Counted from the stretch's first letter, positions 1 to 9,255 are shown. The stretch is DNA of 64,000 bases from Ralstonia sp. 25mfcol4.1 (GCF_900104095.1 NZ_FNJO01000001.1:434001-498000), one strand, 5' to 3'. Made by a program: numbers and translations. Notes: generated by a model from the letters alone, not told the origin.

Positions 1-844
1 AGAAGTCGGCGGGCAGCGTCACGAGCATGCCTTCCGAAGCGGGGCCGGCAATCGCCGTCACGTCCTTGTTGCCCACGCCCTCGGGGCCCATGAACGTGGC
101 CTTCACGCCCTGCTCGCGCGCCTGGCGCAGCAGCAGGCCCATTTCCGGGTGGTAGCCGCCGAAGTACACGAAATCCACGCCCTGCGACTTCAGCTTGGTG
201 ATCACGGCCGAGTAGTCGGAATCGCCGGCGTTGATGCCCTCGAAGACCGCCACGGGGATCTTGGCCGCTTCCAGGTCCTTCTTCACCGAGCTGGCGATGC
301 CCTGGCCGTACGACTGCTTGTCATGCAGCACGGCAACCTTCTTCGGCTTGACCTTGCCGATGATGTACTGAGCGGCGGCCGGGCCTTGCTGGTCGTCGCG
401 GCCGATCGTGCGGAAGATGAAGTTGCGCTTCTTCGTTTCGGTCAGCTGCGGCGCGGTGGCCGACGGCGTCACCATCACGATGCCTTCGTTTTCGTAGATA
501 TCCGAAGCCGGAATCGTCGAACCCGAGCACACGTGACCGATCACGTAATGGATACCCTGGCTGACGATCTTGTTGGCCACGGCCACGGCCTGCTTCGGTT
601 CGCAAGCGTCGTCCATCAGCACGGCTTCGAACTTGTTGCCGTTGGCACCGCCCGCCGCGTTGATCTGTTCGATCGCGGTCAGGGCACCGGCCTTGACCAT
701 GTCGCCGTACTGGGCGACCGAGCCGCTCATGGGGCCGGCAATGGCGATCTTGACGGTTTCGGCGTTGGCCGACGTGAAGGCAGCGAGACCGGCAGTGGCA
801 AGCACGGCGGCCATGGCAGTGGACGTGAGACGGGACAGCGTCAT
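1..844 (-). CDS. Branched-chain amino-acid ABC transporter substrate-binding protein (LivJ/LivK type), 3' part cut by window edge
   Basis: Periplasmic binding protein of a high-affinity branched-chain amino acid ABC importer, incomplete at its C terminus because the gene runs off the left edge. About 281 codons are visible from an ATG at 844 preceded by GAGGAGCTCCTG, a good ribosome site. The first ~28 residues are a signal peptide ending SANAE. The mature part opens with VKIAIAGPMSGSVAQYGDM, the usual start of the LivJ fold, and contains the disulfide-type segment DDACEPKQAVAVANKI and IGHVCSGSTIPASDIYE. The family is about 370-380 residues. Substrate within the Leu/Ile/Val class cannot be told from sequence. 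Gene neighbours lie outside the window. Confidence 0.93.
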   Translation of the reverse strand, partial: MTLSRLTSTAMAAVLATAGLAAFTSANAETVKIAIAGPMSGSVAQYGDMVKAGALTAIEQINAAGGANGNKFEAVLMDDACEPKQAVAVANKIVSQGIHYVIGHVCSGSTIPASDIYENEGIVMVTPSATAPQLTETKKRNFIFRTIGRDDQQGPAAAQYIIGKVKPKKVAVLHDKQSYGQGIASSVKKDLEAAKIPVAVFEGINAGDSDYSAVITKLKSQGVDFVYFGGYHPEMGLLLRQAREQGVKATFMGPEGVGNKDVTAIAGPASEGMLVTLPADF

Positions 845-1437
845 CAGGAGCTCCTCGATTATGTATGGGTCATTCCGGGCAGAGTCGGCATGACCGGCGC
901 AATCGAACAACACCCGCGAGGAAGAAGCGCCGCCTGACGTGGCGAACGTACGGCCCATGAGCGGAAACCGGGCCAGCGATGAAGACAATGAAGCGAATGC
1001 GGGGCCCGGCATGTGTCGGCGTACGCACATCTCAGGGATGCCGCGGCCGCCGTAAGTTCGGAAAGACAACGTTGATGCGTTCTCTATTGCGCAAGCGCTT
1101 CGCCTGCCCCGCTTCTCCAACACGGCTGGCCGGAAGGGTGGCCCGGCTGCCGGTCGGCAAAGCAGCCCGCATTATAGGGGGAAAGTTGCACCCTGATGAA
1201 GTGGAGTTATTCGGTTTTGGAGAAAATCCGACAACTTATGCATCCCGTTGCAACCGTGTGAAGGCAGGAATCGTCGTCAAATTCGTGTTTCACAACAATT
1301 GTGCAAAGCCGCATTTGTGGCTTTTTCAACGCTTTGCGCCACCTTGCGCAACCCGGCTGCCCAGGTCCCGGACCGGCATCGGCCCAAAAAAAACGCCCCG
1401 GCGGGCCGGGGCGTTCTTCGTGCAGCACGGACGCGGC
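845..1437. promoter_or_regulatory. 593-bp gap between livJ-like gene and gltA; candidate livJ promoter
   Basis: No convincing gene is present. On the minus strand a perfect TATAAT lies at 1176-1171, in an otherwise GC-rich stretch, and would give the LivJ-like gene a leader of roughly 320 nt. The matching -35 region is poor. The gltA terminator fills the right end. The remaining ~200 bases hold A/T-richer sequence with a small ACAATTGT palindrome, with no function assigned. Confidence 0.4.
1386..1414 (-). terminator. Rho-independent terminator of gltA
   Basis: Read on the minus strand, a 9-bp GC stem (CGCCCCGGC / GCCGGGGCG, 1405-1413 and 1394-1402) is followed directly by eight T residues (1393-1386). 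It begins about 25 nt after the gltA stop codon, so it ends the gltA transcript. Confidence 0.92.
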
Positions 1438-2739
1438 TTAGCGCTTGGCCATGTCCGGCACGTTGCGGGCGGCGTTGCCATTGAACAGCTGACGCGGACG
1501 GCCGATCTTGTATTCCGGATCGGTGATCATCTCTTCCCACTGCGAGATCCAGCCCGGCGTACGTGCCAGGGCGAAAATGCAGGTGAACAGCGAGGTCGGG
1601 ATGCCCAGCGCGCGCTGCACGATACCCGAGTAGAAGTCCACGTTCGGGTAGAGCTTGCGGCTCACGAAGTACTCGTCTTCCAGCGCGATCTTTTCCAGTT
1701 CCATGGCCAGCTTGAACAGCGGGTCGTTGTGCAGGCCCAGTTCGTTCAGCACTTCATGGCAGGTTTCGCGCATCAGCTTGGCGCGCGGATCGTAGTTCTT
1801 GTACACGCGGTGGCCAAAGCCCATCAGGCGCACGCCCGAATTCTTGTCCTTGACCTGCTTGATGAACTCGCCGATGTGGTCGACGCTACCGATTTCTTCC
1901 AGCATCTTCAGCGCGGCTTCGTTCGCGCCGCCGTGGGCCGGACCCCACAGGCAGGCCACGCCGGCGGCGATGGCTGCGAACGGGTTCGTGCCCGACGAGC
2001 CAGCCAGGCGCACGGTCGACGTCGACGCGTTCTGCTCGTGGTCGGCGTGCAGGATGAAGATGCGGTCCAGCGCGCGCTCCAGCACCGGGTTCACGGTGTA
2101 CGGCGCGCACGGCGTACCGAACATCATGCGCATGAAATTGCCCGAGTAGGACAGGTCGTTCTGCGGATAAATGTACGGCTGGCCGATGTTGTACTTGTAC
2201 GCCATGGCGACCAGGGTCGGCATCTTGGCGATCAGGCGGATGGCCGAGATCTCGCGCTGGTGCGGATCGTCGATGTCCATCGCGTCGTGGTAGAACGCGC
2301 TCATTGCGCCCACCAGGCCCGTCAGAACGGCCATCGGGTGCGCGTCGCGGCGGAAGCCGCGCAGGAAGAACTGCAGCTGCTCGTGAACCATCGTGTGGTT
2401 CATCACCGAATTCACGAACTCTTCCTTCTGCTTGGCGTTGGGCAGTTCGCCCTTCAGCAGCAGGTAGCAGGTTTCGAGGTGATCGCACTTCTCGGCGAGT
2501 TGCTCGATCGGGTAGCCGCGGTACAGCAGTTCACCCTTGTCACCGTCGATGTAGGTGATCTTCGAGTTGCACGAAGCGGTCGACATGAACCCCGGGTCAT
2601 AGGTGAACTTGCCGGTTTGACCGTACAGCTTGCGAATGTCGATCACATCCGGGCCAACCGTGCCCTTGTAGATCGGCAGCTCAACGCTGGGGGAACCATC
2701 GGAAAACGATAGCGTGGCTTTCACATCGGACGGCGTCAT
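1438..2739 (-). CDS. gltA: Citrate synthase
   Basis: Condenses acetyl-CoA with oxaloacetate to citrate, the entry reaction of the TCA cycle, in the cytoplasm. The protein has 433 residues, the usual length of the hexameric, NADH-sensitive type II enzyme of Gram-negative bacteria. Catalytic regions are visible: the histidine segment [15 protein letters not shown], the second histidine segment [15 protein letters not shown], and the aspartate in [16 protein letters not shown]. The ATG at 2739 has GAAGGA six bases upstream. It is the last gene of the sdhCDAB-sdhE-gltA run, 42 bp after sdhE, and ends in its own terminator. Co-transcription with sdhE is likely but a promoter in the gap cannot be excluded. 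Confidence 0.98.
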   Translation of the reverse strand: MTPSDVKATLSFSDGSPSVELPIYKGTVGPDVIDIRKLYGQTGKFTYDPGFMSTASCNSKITYIDGDKGELLYRGYPIEQLAEKCDHLETCYLLLKGELPNAKQKEEFVNSVMNHTMVHEQLQFFLRGFRRDAHPMAVLTGLVGAMSAFYHDAMDIDDPHQREISAIRLIAKMPTLVAMAYKYNIGQPYIYPQNDLSYSGNFMRMMFGTPCAPYTVNPVLERALDRIFILHADHEQNASTSTVRLAGSSGTNPFAAIAAGVACLWGPAHGGANEAALKMLEEIGSVDHIGEFIKQVKDKNSGVRLMGFGHRVYKNYDPRAKLMRETCHEVLNELGLHNDPLFKLAMELEKIALEDEYFVSRKLYPNVDFYSGIVQRALGIPTSLFTCIFALARTPGWISQWEEMITDPEYKIGRPRQLFNGNAARNVPDMAKR

Positions 2740-2781
2740 GTCGATTCCTTCAAATACTGTGAATATTAATGTTGACCAAAC

Positions 2782-3063
2782 TCAGACCGAACGCAGCAGG
2801 CTGAGTACCCGTTGCATCGGGGGCGTGTCGAGCTCACCGTCAAGCTCCTTGCGGACAAGCAGCAGGTCCATCAACTCGTTGTCGCTGAGCTCGAACAGCT
2901 CGCCCAGCGAAGCCACGTCCTGATCGGACAGGCTCTCCTCGTAACGGTTGAAGAAACGTTCGACGATGATGTCGTTCTCCAGGAGGCCGCGGCGGGCGCG
3001 CCAGCGAAGACGGGCACGTTTGTGCGGGTCGGCCTGATGGGAGAAAGTGGTGGAATGACTCAT
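2782..3063 (-). CDS. sdhE: Succinate dehydrogenase assembly factor SdhE (FAD assembly factor)
   Basis: Small cytoplasmic helical protein needed for covalent flavinylation of SdhA. It has 93 residues, normal for the family (also called YgfY/CptB/SDH5). The family signature appears as RARRGLLENDIIVERFF, where the RRG(M/L)LE motif contacts the flavoprotein. It lies between sdhB and gltA, the standard betaproteobacterial order. The 143-bp gap after sdhB holds an 8-bp hairpin (CAGCCCGA / TCGGGCTG, 3089-3116) without a T-run, perhaps an mRNA processing or stability element. The start ATG at 3063 has AAGG upstream. Confidence 0.93.
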   Translation of the reverse strand: MSHSTTFSHQADPHKRARLRWRARRGLLENDIIVERFFNRYEESLSDQDVASLGELFELSDNELMDLLLVRKELDGELDTPPMQRVLSLLRSV

Positions 3064-3206
3064 GGTCAGCCTTCATTGACCGGCGCCCCAGCCCGACTTG
3101 ATACCGCATCGGGCTGACGCGCCGCTTACAACAACTTGCATTGACTGCAGACTGCCTGTCTGCACCGCGAACGGTGGGGGCGCAGAAGGCAGTTTATACC
3201 GGGCAA

Positions 3207-3908
3207 TTAAACAGCGCGGCGAACCATCAGTTCCTTGATCTTGCCAATCGCCTTGGTCGGATTGAGGCCCTTCGGGCACACGTCGACGCAGTTCATGATG
3301 CTATGGCAACGGAACAGTCGGTACGGGTCGTTCAGGTTGTCCAGACGCTCGCTGGTGGCCTGGTCGCGGCTGTCCGCGATGAAGCGGTAGGCTTGCAGCA
3401 GGCCGGCCGGGCCGACGAACTTGTCCGGGTTCCACCAGAACGACGGGCACGACGTGGAGCAGCTGGCGCACAGAATGCACTCGTACAGGCCATCCAGCTC
3501 GTCGCGTTCCTGCGGCGACTGCAGACGCTCCTTCTCGGGCGGCGGCTCGTCGTTGATCAGGAACGGCTTGATCGAGTGGTACTGCTTGAAGAAGTTCGTC
3601 ATGTCAACGATCAGGTCGCGCACCACCGGCAGGCCGGGCAGCGGACGCAGCACGATGCGGTCCGGCAGCTCGCGCATGTTCGTCAGGCAGGCCAGGCCGT
3701 TCTTGCCATTGATGTTCATCGCGTCCGAGCCGCACACGCCTTCACGGCACGAACGACGGAACGAGATGGTTTCGTCCAGCTTCTTCAGCTTGACCAGTGC
3801 GTCCAGCAGCATGCGCTCGTGACCGTCCAGCTCGACCTCGTAGGTCTGCATGCGGGGGGCGGCGTCCTTGTCCGGATCGTAGCGGTAGACTTCGAAAATA
3901 CGCTTCAT
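3207..3908 (-). CDS. sdhB: Succinate dehydrogenase iron-sulfur subunit
   Basis: Electron-transfer subunit of complex II, passing electrons from SdhA flavin to ubiquinone. It has 233 residues. The N-terminal [2Fe-2S] domain carries CREGVCGSDAMNINGKNGLAC. The C-terminal domain carries CILCASCSTSCP for the [4Fe-4S] cluster and CHSIMNCVDVCPKGLNP for the [3Fe-4S] cluster plus last ligand. It follows sdhA by 34 bp in the sdhCDAB operon. The ribosome site is weak, with only an AGGA element, suggesting translation partly dependent on sdhA. Confidence 0.98.
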   Translation of the reverse strand: MKRIFEVYRYDPDKDAAPRMQTYEVELDGHERMLLDALVKLKKLDETISFRRSCREGVCGSDAMNINGKNGLACLTNMRELPDRIVLRPLPGLPVVRDLIVDMTNFFKQYHSIKPFLINDEPPPEKERLQSPQERDELDGLYECILCASCSTSCPSFWWNPDKFVGPAGLLQAYRFIADSRDQATSERLDNLNDPYRLFRCHSIMNCVDVCPKGLNPTKAIGKIKELMVRRAV

Positions 3909-3942
3909 TTCTGGGGGTCCTGTTTTCTCTACGAGGCGGGTA

Positions 3943-5721
3943 TCAGAACGTACGAGCCTTGGGCGGAACCGATTCCACCGTCAGCGGCTGCATCTTCACC
4001 GGCTTGTAGTCGAGGCGGTTGCCTTCGCTGTAGAACAGCGTGTGCTTGAGCCAGTTGTCGTCGTCGCGGTTCGGGAAGTCGCTGTGGGCGTGGGCGCCAC
4101 GCGATTCCTTGCGGGCCGCGGCCGAGATCATCGTGGCCTTGGCCACTTCCACCAGGTTGGCCACTTCCAGGGCTTCCACCAGCGCGGTGTTGAAGACCTT
4201 GGACTTGTCCTTCAGGTGGATGTTGTCGGCACGCTCGGCCACTTCGAGGATGCGCTCGACGCCTTCGTCCATCAGCTTCTGCGTACGGAACACGCCGGCA
4301 TGCGACTGCATGTTGCGGCGGATGTCGTTGGCCACGTCCTGGGTGTATTCGCCCGAGGTCGTTGCCTGCAGCTTGGCCAGACGGGCCATGGCGCGGTCGG
4401 CGGCATCGGCGGGCAGCGGCTTGTGTTCCTTCTGCTTGCTGGCGTTGGCGACGATGTGGTTGCCGGCGGCACGGCCGAACACCACCAGGTCCAGCAGCGA
4501 GTTGGTACCCAGGCGGTTGGCGCCGTGCACCGACACGCACGAGCATTCGCCGATCGCGTAGAAACCGTTGACCACTTCGTTCGGGTTGCCGTTCTTCGGC
4601 ACCACGACCTGACCGTGGAAGTTCGTCGGGATACCACCCATCTGGTAGTGGATGGTCGGCACGACGGGGATCGGTTCCTTGATCGCGTCGACGTTGGCGA
4701 ACTTCATGCCGATTTCGCGGATCGACGGCAGGCGCTTCATGATGGTCTCGGCACCGACGTGCGTCAGGTCGAGCAGCACGTAGTCGCCGTTCGGGCCGCA
4801 ACCACGGCCTTCCTTGATTTCCTGGTCCATCGAGCGCGACACGAAGTCACGCGGCGCCAGATCCTTCAGCGTCGGGGCATAGCGTTCCATGAAACGCTCG
4901 CCATCCTTGTTACGCAGGATGCCGCCCTCGCCACGCACGCCTTCCGTGATCAGCACGCCCGCGCCGGCCACGCCGGTCGGGTGGAACTGCCAGAATTCCA
5001 TGTCTTCCAGCGGGATGCCGGCACGCGCCGCCATGCCCAGGCCGTCACCCGTATTGATGAAGGCGTTGGTGGAAGCCGCGTAGATCCGGCCGGCGCCACC
5101 GGTCGCGAACAGCGTGGTCTTGGCTTCGAGGATATAGACTTCGCCGGTTTCCATTTCCAGCGCGGTCACGCCCAGCACGTCGCCTTCTTCGTCGCGGATC
5201 AGGTCCAGTGCCATCCATTCGACGAAGAAATGCGTCTTGGCGCGCACATTACGCTGATACAGCGTGTGCAGCAGCGCGTGGCCGGTACGGTCAGCGGCCG
5301 CGCAGGCACGTTGCACCGGCTTTTCGCCGTAGTTGGCGGTGTGGCCGCCGAACGGACGCTGGTAGATCGTGCCGTCGGCGTTACGGTCGAACGGCATGCC
5401 GAAGTGTTCGAGCTCGTACACGACCTTCGGGGCTTCACGGCACATGAACTCGATGGCGTCCTGGTCACCCAGCCAGTCCGAGCCCTTGATGGTGTCGTAG
5501 AAGTGATAGTGCCAGTTGTCCTCGCTCATGTTGCCGAGCGAGGCACCGATACCGCCCTGCGCCGCCACGGTGTGGGAGCGGGTCGGGAAAACCTTCGACA
5601 GCACGGCCACGCTCAGGCCGGCTTCCGCGAGCTGGAGGGATGCGCGCATCCCGGCGCCGCCCGCCCCGACGATGACCACGTCAAATTTGCGACGCGGCAA
5701 TCCAGTCTTGACTGCGACCAT
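3943..5721 (-). CDS. sdhA: Succinate dehydrogenase flavoprotein subunit
   Basis: Oxidises succinate to fumarate. It has 592 residues, the full family length. Near the N terminus is the dinucleotide-binding motif VDVVIVGAGGAGMRAS-like (KFDVVIVGAGGAGMRASLQL), followed by SHTVAAQGGIGASLGN, which holds the histidine that binds FAD covalently. The active-site stretch HPTGVAGAGVLITEGVRGEG and the later GLYATGE-like GFYAIGECSCVSVHGANRLG are intact. Its start is three bases after the sdhD stop, so the two are translationally coupled. Flavinylation would use the SdhE encoded downstream. Confidence 0.98.
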   Translation of the reverse strand: MVAVKTGLPRRKFDVVIVGAGGAGMRASLQLAEAGLSVAVLSKVFPTRSHTVAAQGGIGASLGNMSEDNWHYHFYDTIKGSDWLGDQDAIEFMCREAPKVVYELEHFGMPFDRNADGTIYQRPFGGHTANYGEKPVQRACAAADRTGHALLHTLYQRNVRAKTHFFVEWMALDLIRDEEGDVLGVTALEMETGEVYILEAKTTLFATGGAGRIYAASTNAFINTGDGLGMAARAGIPLEDMEFWQFHPTGVAGAGVLITEGVRGEGGILRNKDGERFMERYAPTLKDLAPRDFVSRSMDQEIKEGRGCGPNGDYVLLDLTHVGAETIMKRLPSIREIGMKFANVDAIKEPIPVVPTIHYQMGGIPTNFHGQVVVPKNGNPNEVVNGFYAIGECSCVSVHGANRLGTNSLLDLVVFGRAAGNHIVANASKQKEHKPLPADAADRAMARLAKLQATTSGEYTQDVANDIRRNMQSHAGVFRTQKLMDEGVERILEVAERADNIHLKDKSKVFNTALVEALEVANLVEVAKATMISAAARKESRGAHAHSDFPNRDDDNWLKHTLFYSEGNRLDYKPVKMQPLTVESVPPKARTF

Positions 5722-5724
5722 TTA

Positions 5725-6090
5725 TTACACCCTCCAGAGAATCTGAGCAGCGTAGCCCGCGCATCCGACGAGCCACAGAATCGTAAGAACTTGCAGCACG
5801 AGGCGCACGGCCATCGGCTTCACATAGTCCATCCAGATGTCACGAATGCCGATCCAGGCATGGAACAGCAGCGACAGGATGGTCAGGAACGTCAGGAGCT
5901 TCATCCATTGGTTGGCGAAGAGACCCGACCAGCCTTCGTAAGAAGGATTGCCGAAGGCGAGATACACCACGGCGAGCACCACGGTGAACACCACCATGAT
6001 GACTGCGGTAACGCGTTGCGCGAGCCAGTCTTTCAGACCGTAATGCGCACCGACGACAAGACGCTTGGGACCGATATTGTTATTTGCCAC
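5725..6090 (-). CDS. sdhD: Succinate dehydrogenase membrane anchor subunit
   Basis: Hydrophobic anchor of complex II. It has 121 residues with three predicted transmembrane helices, including TAVIMVVFTVVLAVVYLAF, FLTILSLLFHAWIGI and LQVLTILWLVGCAGYAA. The segment HAWIGIRDIWMDYVKP is the conserved SdhD region near the quinone site and holds a candidate haem b ligand histidine. It lies between sdhC (10 bp upstream) and sdhA (3 bp downstream). Confidence 0.94.
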   Translation of the reverse strand: MANNNIGPKRLVVGAHYGLKDWLAQRVTAVIMVVFTVVLAVVYLAFGNPSYEGWSGLFANQWMKLLTFLTILSLLFHAWIGIRDIWMDYVKPMAVRLVLQVLTILWLVGCAGYAAQILWRV

Positions 6091-6100
6091 GTGACTCTCC

Positions 6101-6523
6101 TCAGAACAGGCCGAAAAGCTTCAGCCCGAAAACCAGGGTGAGCAGCAGGCTGACGACCAGCACGGCCTTGGCCGACGTGGCCGAGGCGGGCTTCGAGACG
6201 CCGACGTGAACGTCCAGCAGCAGGAAGCGGATACCGGCGCAGAAGTGATGCAGGTAACCCCAGATCAGGGCCAGGATCACCAGCTTGACGAAGCCGTTGG
6301 ACAGCAGGGCCGAGAACTTGGCGAAGCTCAGTTCGGAGGTGACGCTCTGTTCGAACAGGTACAGAACGAAAGGGAGGAGGAGGAACATCAAGGCACCGCT
6401 TACGCGATGCAGGATGGATACCTTGCCGGCCCAGGGCAACCGGTAGCGCGAGATTTGCGCGATACCGATATTCCGGAACTCCGGCCTGGCTTGTTTGGCG
6501 GCTTCAGCCATGCGAGACCCCAT
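6101..6523 (-). CDS. sdhC: Succinate dehydrogenase cytochrome b556 subunit
   Basis: First gene of the sdh operon and second membrane anchor of complex II, binding haem b and ubiquinone. It has 140 residues with three membrane helices. Family motifs seen are RPxxxNIG-like RPEFRNIGIAQISRYRLP, the SILHRVSGALMFLLLP helix start, and HHFCAGIRFLLLDVHVG, whose histidine is the usual haem ligand. The ATG at 6523 follows the 360-bp regulatory gap shared with the gntR 3' end. Confidence 0.95.
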   Translation of the reverse strand: MGSRMAEAAKQARPEFRNIGIAQISRYRLPWAGKVSILHRVSGALMFLLLPFVLYLFEQSVTSELSFAKFSALLSNGFVKLVILALIWGYLHHFCAGIRFLLLDVHVGVSKPASATSAKAVLVVSLLLTLVFGLKLFGLF

Positions 6524-6883
6524 TTGCGATGAAAAGAAAACTGCAAAAGAACGACACTGCCATTACCCCCGATTGCATTGGCGCCGCACAGCGGTTACCG
6601 TGAATGCACCAGATTGCATCAAGCGTGTGGGTCCGCTGGATGCAAATGGATGCAGGGGAGCAAATCCACGTGATTTTAGCGCCTTTGTTGCGCGCCGCAC
6701 CAATAATTTTCGCCTATCACGCACCAGCGCGGCGTGCCCGACAATCGCACGCGACAATGTGCGCACCACTCCAGACATGAATCGTCCAACCATTGCATTC
6801 ATGAATGACAATGGTCGGCGCACGTCCCATACACGCATGACAATAGTCAGCGTGCGGAACAGACTTTCCATGGTCATGGCACT
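6524..6883 (-). promoter_or_regulatory. sdhC upstream region with candidate promoter and near-palindrome
   Basis: This 360-bp gap precedes sdhC. A minus-strand TAAAAT (6678-6673) with TTGGTG 19 bp upstream is a plausible -10/-35 pair and would give a leader near 145 nt. Several TGCATY words recur (around 6592, 6613, 6640, 6650). A near-palindrome at 6791-6813 has a perfect core CATTCATGAATG flanked by CATTG and CAATG. An open frame on the minus strand here lacks a ribosome site and resembles no family. Confidence 0.4.
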
Positions 6884-7729
6884 TCAGCTCAGGTCGTTCT
6901 GATAATAGTGGCGCGTCGTGACATAAAGCCCACGGCGAACTTCCACCGGGCGGTCGCCGTAGGTGAACGACACACGTTCCACCGACAGCAGCGGCGAACC
7001 GGGCGCCACGGACAACAGCTCGGCAGCCGTGTTATCGGCAGCAACGGCCCGGATCTTTTCCGTGGCGCGAATCATCCGCGTGCCGAACTCGGCCTCGAAG
7101 AGCGCATACATCGGGCCCTTCCATTCGTTGAGCTTCTCGGCCGTCAGGCCCTTGAAGTTGGCGCCCAGCAGCCAGATTTCGTCCAGCACCGTGGCTTCGT
7201 TGGAAAAGGTCAGCACGCGGCGGATCTGCACGACGCTGTCGCCGGTGCGAATATCGAGCAGCCGGGCGATTTCGGCCGGGGCGCGCAGCCGCTTGCATTC
7301 GAGCACGCGGCTGGCGCCGTAATGGGGTTCACCCTCGTCGGGTACCAGGCGAAGGAAGCGGAACTTGACCACATCCTCGTGATGGGTCGTCACAAACGTG
7401 CCCTTGCCCTGGCGGCGGGCCACCAGGTTGTCCGCGGCGAGTTCGTCGATGGCCTTGCGCACCGTGCCCTGGCTGACCTTGTAGCGGGCCGCCAGATCCA
7501 TCTCGCTCGGGATCATTTCGCCAGGCTTCCACTCGCCCGTCTGCAGGCTCTGCATGATCAGGGCCTTGATCTGCTGGTAGAGTGGACTGAACGTCGGGGA
7601 CGGCGCCGCGGCCGGCGTATTGGCCGATGCGGGCGTGGACGACTGCGTCCCGGCACCGCTCTGTGGGGCGGCAGATTCCGGCGCGCCATTGGCGGCGGCG
7701 GAGAGCGGGGACGTAGGCAGGGAAGACAT
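6884..7729 (-). CDS. GntR-family (HutC subfamily) transcriptional regulator
   Basis: Probable repressor of the neighbouring TCA genes. It has 281 residues: a low-complexity Ala/Pro/Ser-rich N terminus (~1-45), a winged helix-turn-helix at ~48-115 (MIPSEMDLAARYKVSQGTVR, then RRQGKGTFV, the hallmark wing) and a UTRA ligand-binding domain at ~135-278. It lies between sdhC and mdh, transcribed away from mdh, a conserved arrangement in Burkholderiales. A perfect palindrome with a GTCTTATATAAGAC core overlaps its own promoter, so autoregulation is likely. The ligand is unknown; a TCA intermediate would be logical but that is inference. Confidence 0.92.
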   Translation of the reverse strand: MSSLPTSPLSAAANGAPESAAPQSGAGTQSSTPASANTPAAAPSPTFSPLYQQIKALIMQSLQTGEWKPGEMIPSEMDLAARYKVSQGTVRKAIDELAADNLVARRQGKGTFVTTHHEDVVKFRFLRLVPDEGEPHYGASRVLECKRLRAPAEIARLLDIRTGDSVVQIRRVLTFSNEATVLDEIWLLGANFKGLTAEKLNEWKGPMYALFEAEFGTRMIRATEKIRAVAADNTAAELLSVAPGSPLLSVERVSFTYGDRPVEVRRGLYVTTRHYYQNDLS

Positions 7730-7784
7730 AGCCCGGATTCAACCACAAAAGCGAGAATCGCGTCCAGCGCACTATGAAATGTCT

Positions 7785-7804
7785 TATGTCTTATATAAGA
7801 CATA
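7785..7804. promoter_or_regulatory. 20-bp perfect palindrome, probable GntR operator
   Basis: TATGTCTTATATAAGACATA reads the same on both strands. An extra half-site ATGTCTT (7779-7785) is joined head-to-tail to the left arm. HutC-type regulators bind GT-rich/AC-rich dyads of this size. The palindrome covers the candidate -10 of the gntR gene and abuts the -35 of the promoter facing mdh. Confidence 0.75.
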
Positions 7805-7837
7805 TGAATTGACATCAATGAGGGCTCACCCTACACT
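7790..7837. promoter_or_regulatory. Overlapping divergent promoters for gntR (minus) and mdh (plus)
   Basis: Minus strand: TTGATG (7818-7813), 17-bp spacer, TATAAG (7795-7790), the -10 lying inside the palindrome. Plus strand: TTGACA (7809-7814), 17-bp spacer, TACACT (7832-7837). The two -35 boxes overlap. The plus promoter would give mdh a leader of about 300 nt, so a second mdh promoter nearer the gene is possible. Confidence 0.6.
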
Positions 7838-8142
7838 CGCGCAGGTCCGCGCTACCGCCTCCGCCAGGTCTCTTCCGGGCTACCTGCCCACCTTTTGAAG
7901 CCTTACGGATGCGGCGCACCACACAGCAGTAGTAGACTTACGCCTTGTCGCCCTCGACGCCTGCCCACGGCGCGCGCGCTCCTCGTCGCGCCCCCACGGC
8001 AAGCCGCGGGCTCCCGGCGGACGCCCGCCTGCCCCGTGGCGACACGCGAACCAGCTCCCGGTGATGCGCCGGCCCGCTCCATACCCTGGATGGCCAGTTG
8101 CCACCGACCGGTTACCCCATCTTTTCGTTTGGAGACTTACTC

Positions 8143-9126
8143 ATGGCTAAAGCCCCAATGCGCGTCGCAGTCACCGGCGCCGCTGGCCAGATCGGCTATT
8201 CCCTGCTGTTCCGCATCGCCAACGGCGACATGCTCGGCAAAGACCAGCCGGTCATCCTCCAACTGCTCGACCTCCCGCAAGCCCAGGCCGCCGTCAAGGG
8301 CGTGGTGATGGAACTGGAAGACTGCGCGTTCCCGCTGCTGGCCGGCGTGGTCATCACCGACGACCCCAAGGTTGCCTTCAAGGACGCCGACGTCGCCCTG
8401 CTGGTGGGTGCCCGTCCGCGTAGCAAGGGCATGGAACGCAAGGACCTGCTCGAAGCCAACGCCCAGATCTTCACGGTGCAGGGCAAGGCCCTGGACGAAG
8501 TCGCCAGCCGCGACGTCAAGGTGCTGGTGGTCGGCAATCCGGCCAACACCAACGCCTACATCGCCATGAAGTCGGCGCCGAACCTGAAGCGCGAGAACTT
8601 CACGGCCATGCTGCGTCTGGACCACAACCGTGCCCTGTCGCAAATCGCCGCCAAGACCGGCAAGCCGGTGTCGTCGATCGAGAAGATGTTCGTCTGGGGC
8701 AACCACAGCCCGACGATGTACGCCGACTACCGCTACGCCACCGTCGACGGCAAGAGCGTCAAGGACCTGATCAACGATCCGGTGTGGAACAACGACGTGT
8801 TCCTGCCGACCGTGGGCAAGCGCGGCGCCGCCATCATCGAGGCCCGTGGCCTGTCGTCGGCTGCCTCGGCCGCCAACGCCGCCATCGACCACGTGCACGA
8901 CTGGGTGCTGGGCTCGAACGGCAAGGTCGTCACGATGGGCATCCCGTCGAACGGCGAATACGGCATTCCGAAGGACGTCATGTTCGGCTACCCGGTGACC
9001 ACGGCCAACGGCAAGTACGAAATCGTGCAAGGCCTGGAAATCGACGCCTACAGCCAGGAAAAGATCAACATCACGCTCAAGGAACTGGAAGAAGAGCGTG
9101 CCGGCGTGCAGCACCTGCTGGGCTGA
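8143..9126 (+). CDS. mdh: Malate dehydrogenase
   Basis: NAD-dependent oxidation of malate to oxaloacetate in the TCA cycle. It has 327 residues. The start at 8143 ([20 protein letters not shown]) is preferred because GGAG lies eight bases upstream and it fits the family; an upstream ATG at 8098 has no ribosome site. Visible motifs: the NAD fold [11 protein letters not shown], the substrate-binding [20 protein letters not shown], and the catalytic histidine in [12 protein letters not shown]. This is the cytoplasmic-type dimeric form common in proteobacteria. It is divergent from the GntR gene and ends in a strong terminator. Confidence 0.98.
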   Translation: MAKAPMRVAVTGAAGQIGYSLLFRIANGDMLGKDQPVILQLLDLPQAQAAVKGVVMELEDCAFPLLAGVVITDDPKVAFKDADVALLVGARPRSKGMERKDLLEANAQIFTVQGKALDEVASRDVKVLVVGNPANTNAYIAMKSAPNLKRENFTAMLRLDHNRALSQIAAKTGKPVSSIEKMFVWGNHSPTMYADYRYATVDGKSVKDLINDPVWNNDVFLPTVGKRGAAIIEARGLSSAASAANAAIDHVHDWVLGSNGKVVTMGIPSNGEYGIPKDVMFGYPVTTANGKYEIVQGLEIDAYSQEKINITLKELEEERAGVQHLLG

Positions 9127-9151
9127 TCTTCCCTAGAGCCTCCCGCTCATG

Positions 9152-9200
9152 AAACCGGGGTCCGCATCGATCTGAAAATCGGCGCGGACCCCGGTTTTTC
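9152..9200 (+). terminator. Rho-independent terminator after mdh
   Basis: A 13-bp perfect stem AACCGGGGTCCGC (9153-9165) / GCGGACCCCGGTT (9184-9196) is followed by a T-run. The A residues before the stem may also allow function in the other direction. Confidence 0.9.
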
Positions 9201-9255
9201 ATTTGGGCACCCGTTTTGTCTTCACAATAACCCCCCGCTCCATACGTATATCAAC

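Noticed and set aside
979..2712. Long plus-strand open frame opposite gltA
   Set aside because: It is the antisense shadow of a clear citrate synthase; long antisense frames are normal in GC-rich DNA. The product is Arg/His/Val-rich with no family resemblance.
4042..6141. 700-codon plus-strand frame opposite sdhA/sdhD
   Set aside because: Shadow of sdhA and sdhD; composition typical of antisense translation and no ribosome site.
6563..6877. 104-codon minus-strand frame in the sdhC upstream gap
   Set aside because: No ribosome site, basic composition, and it lies over promoter-like sequence.
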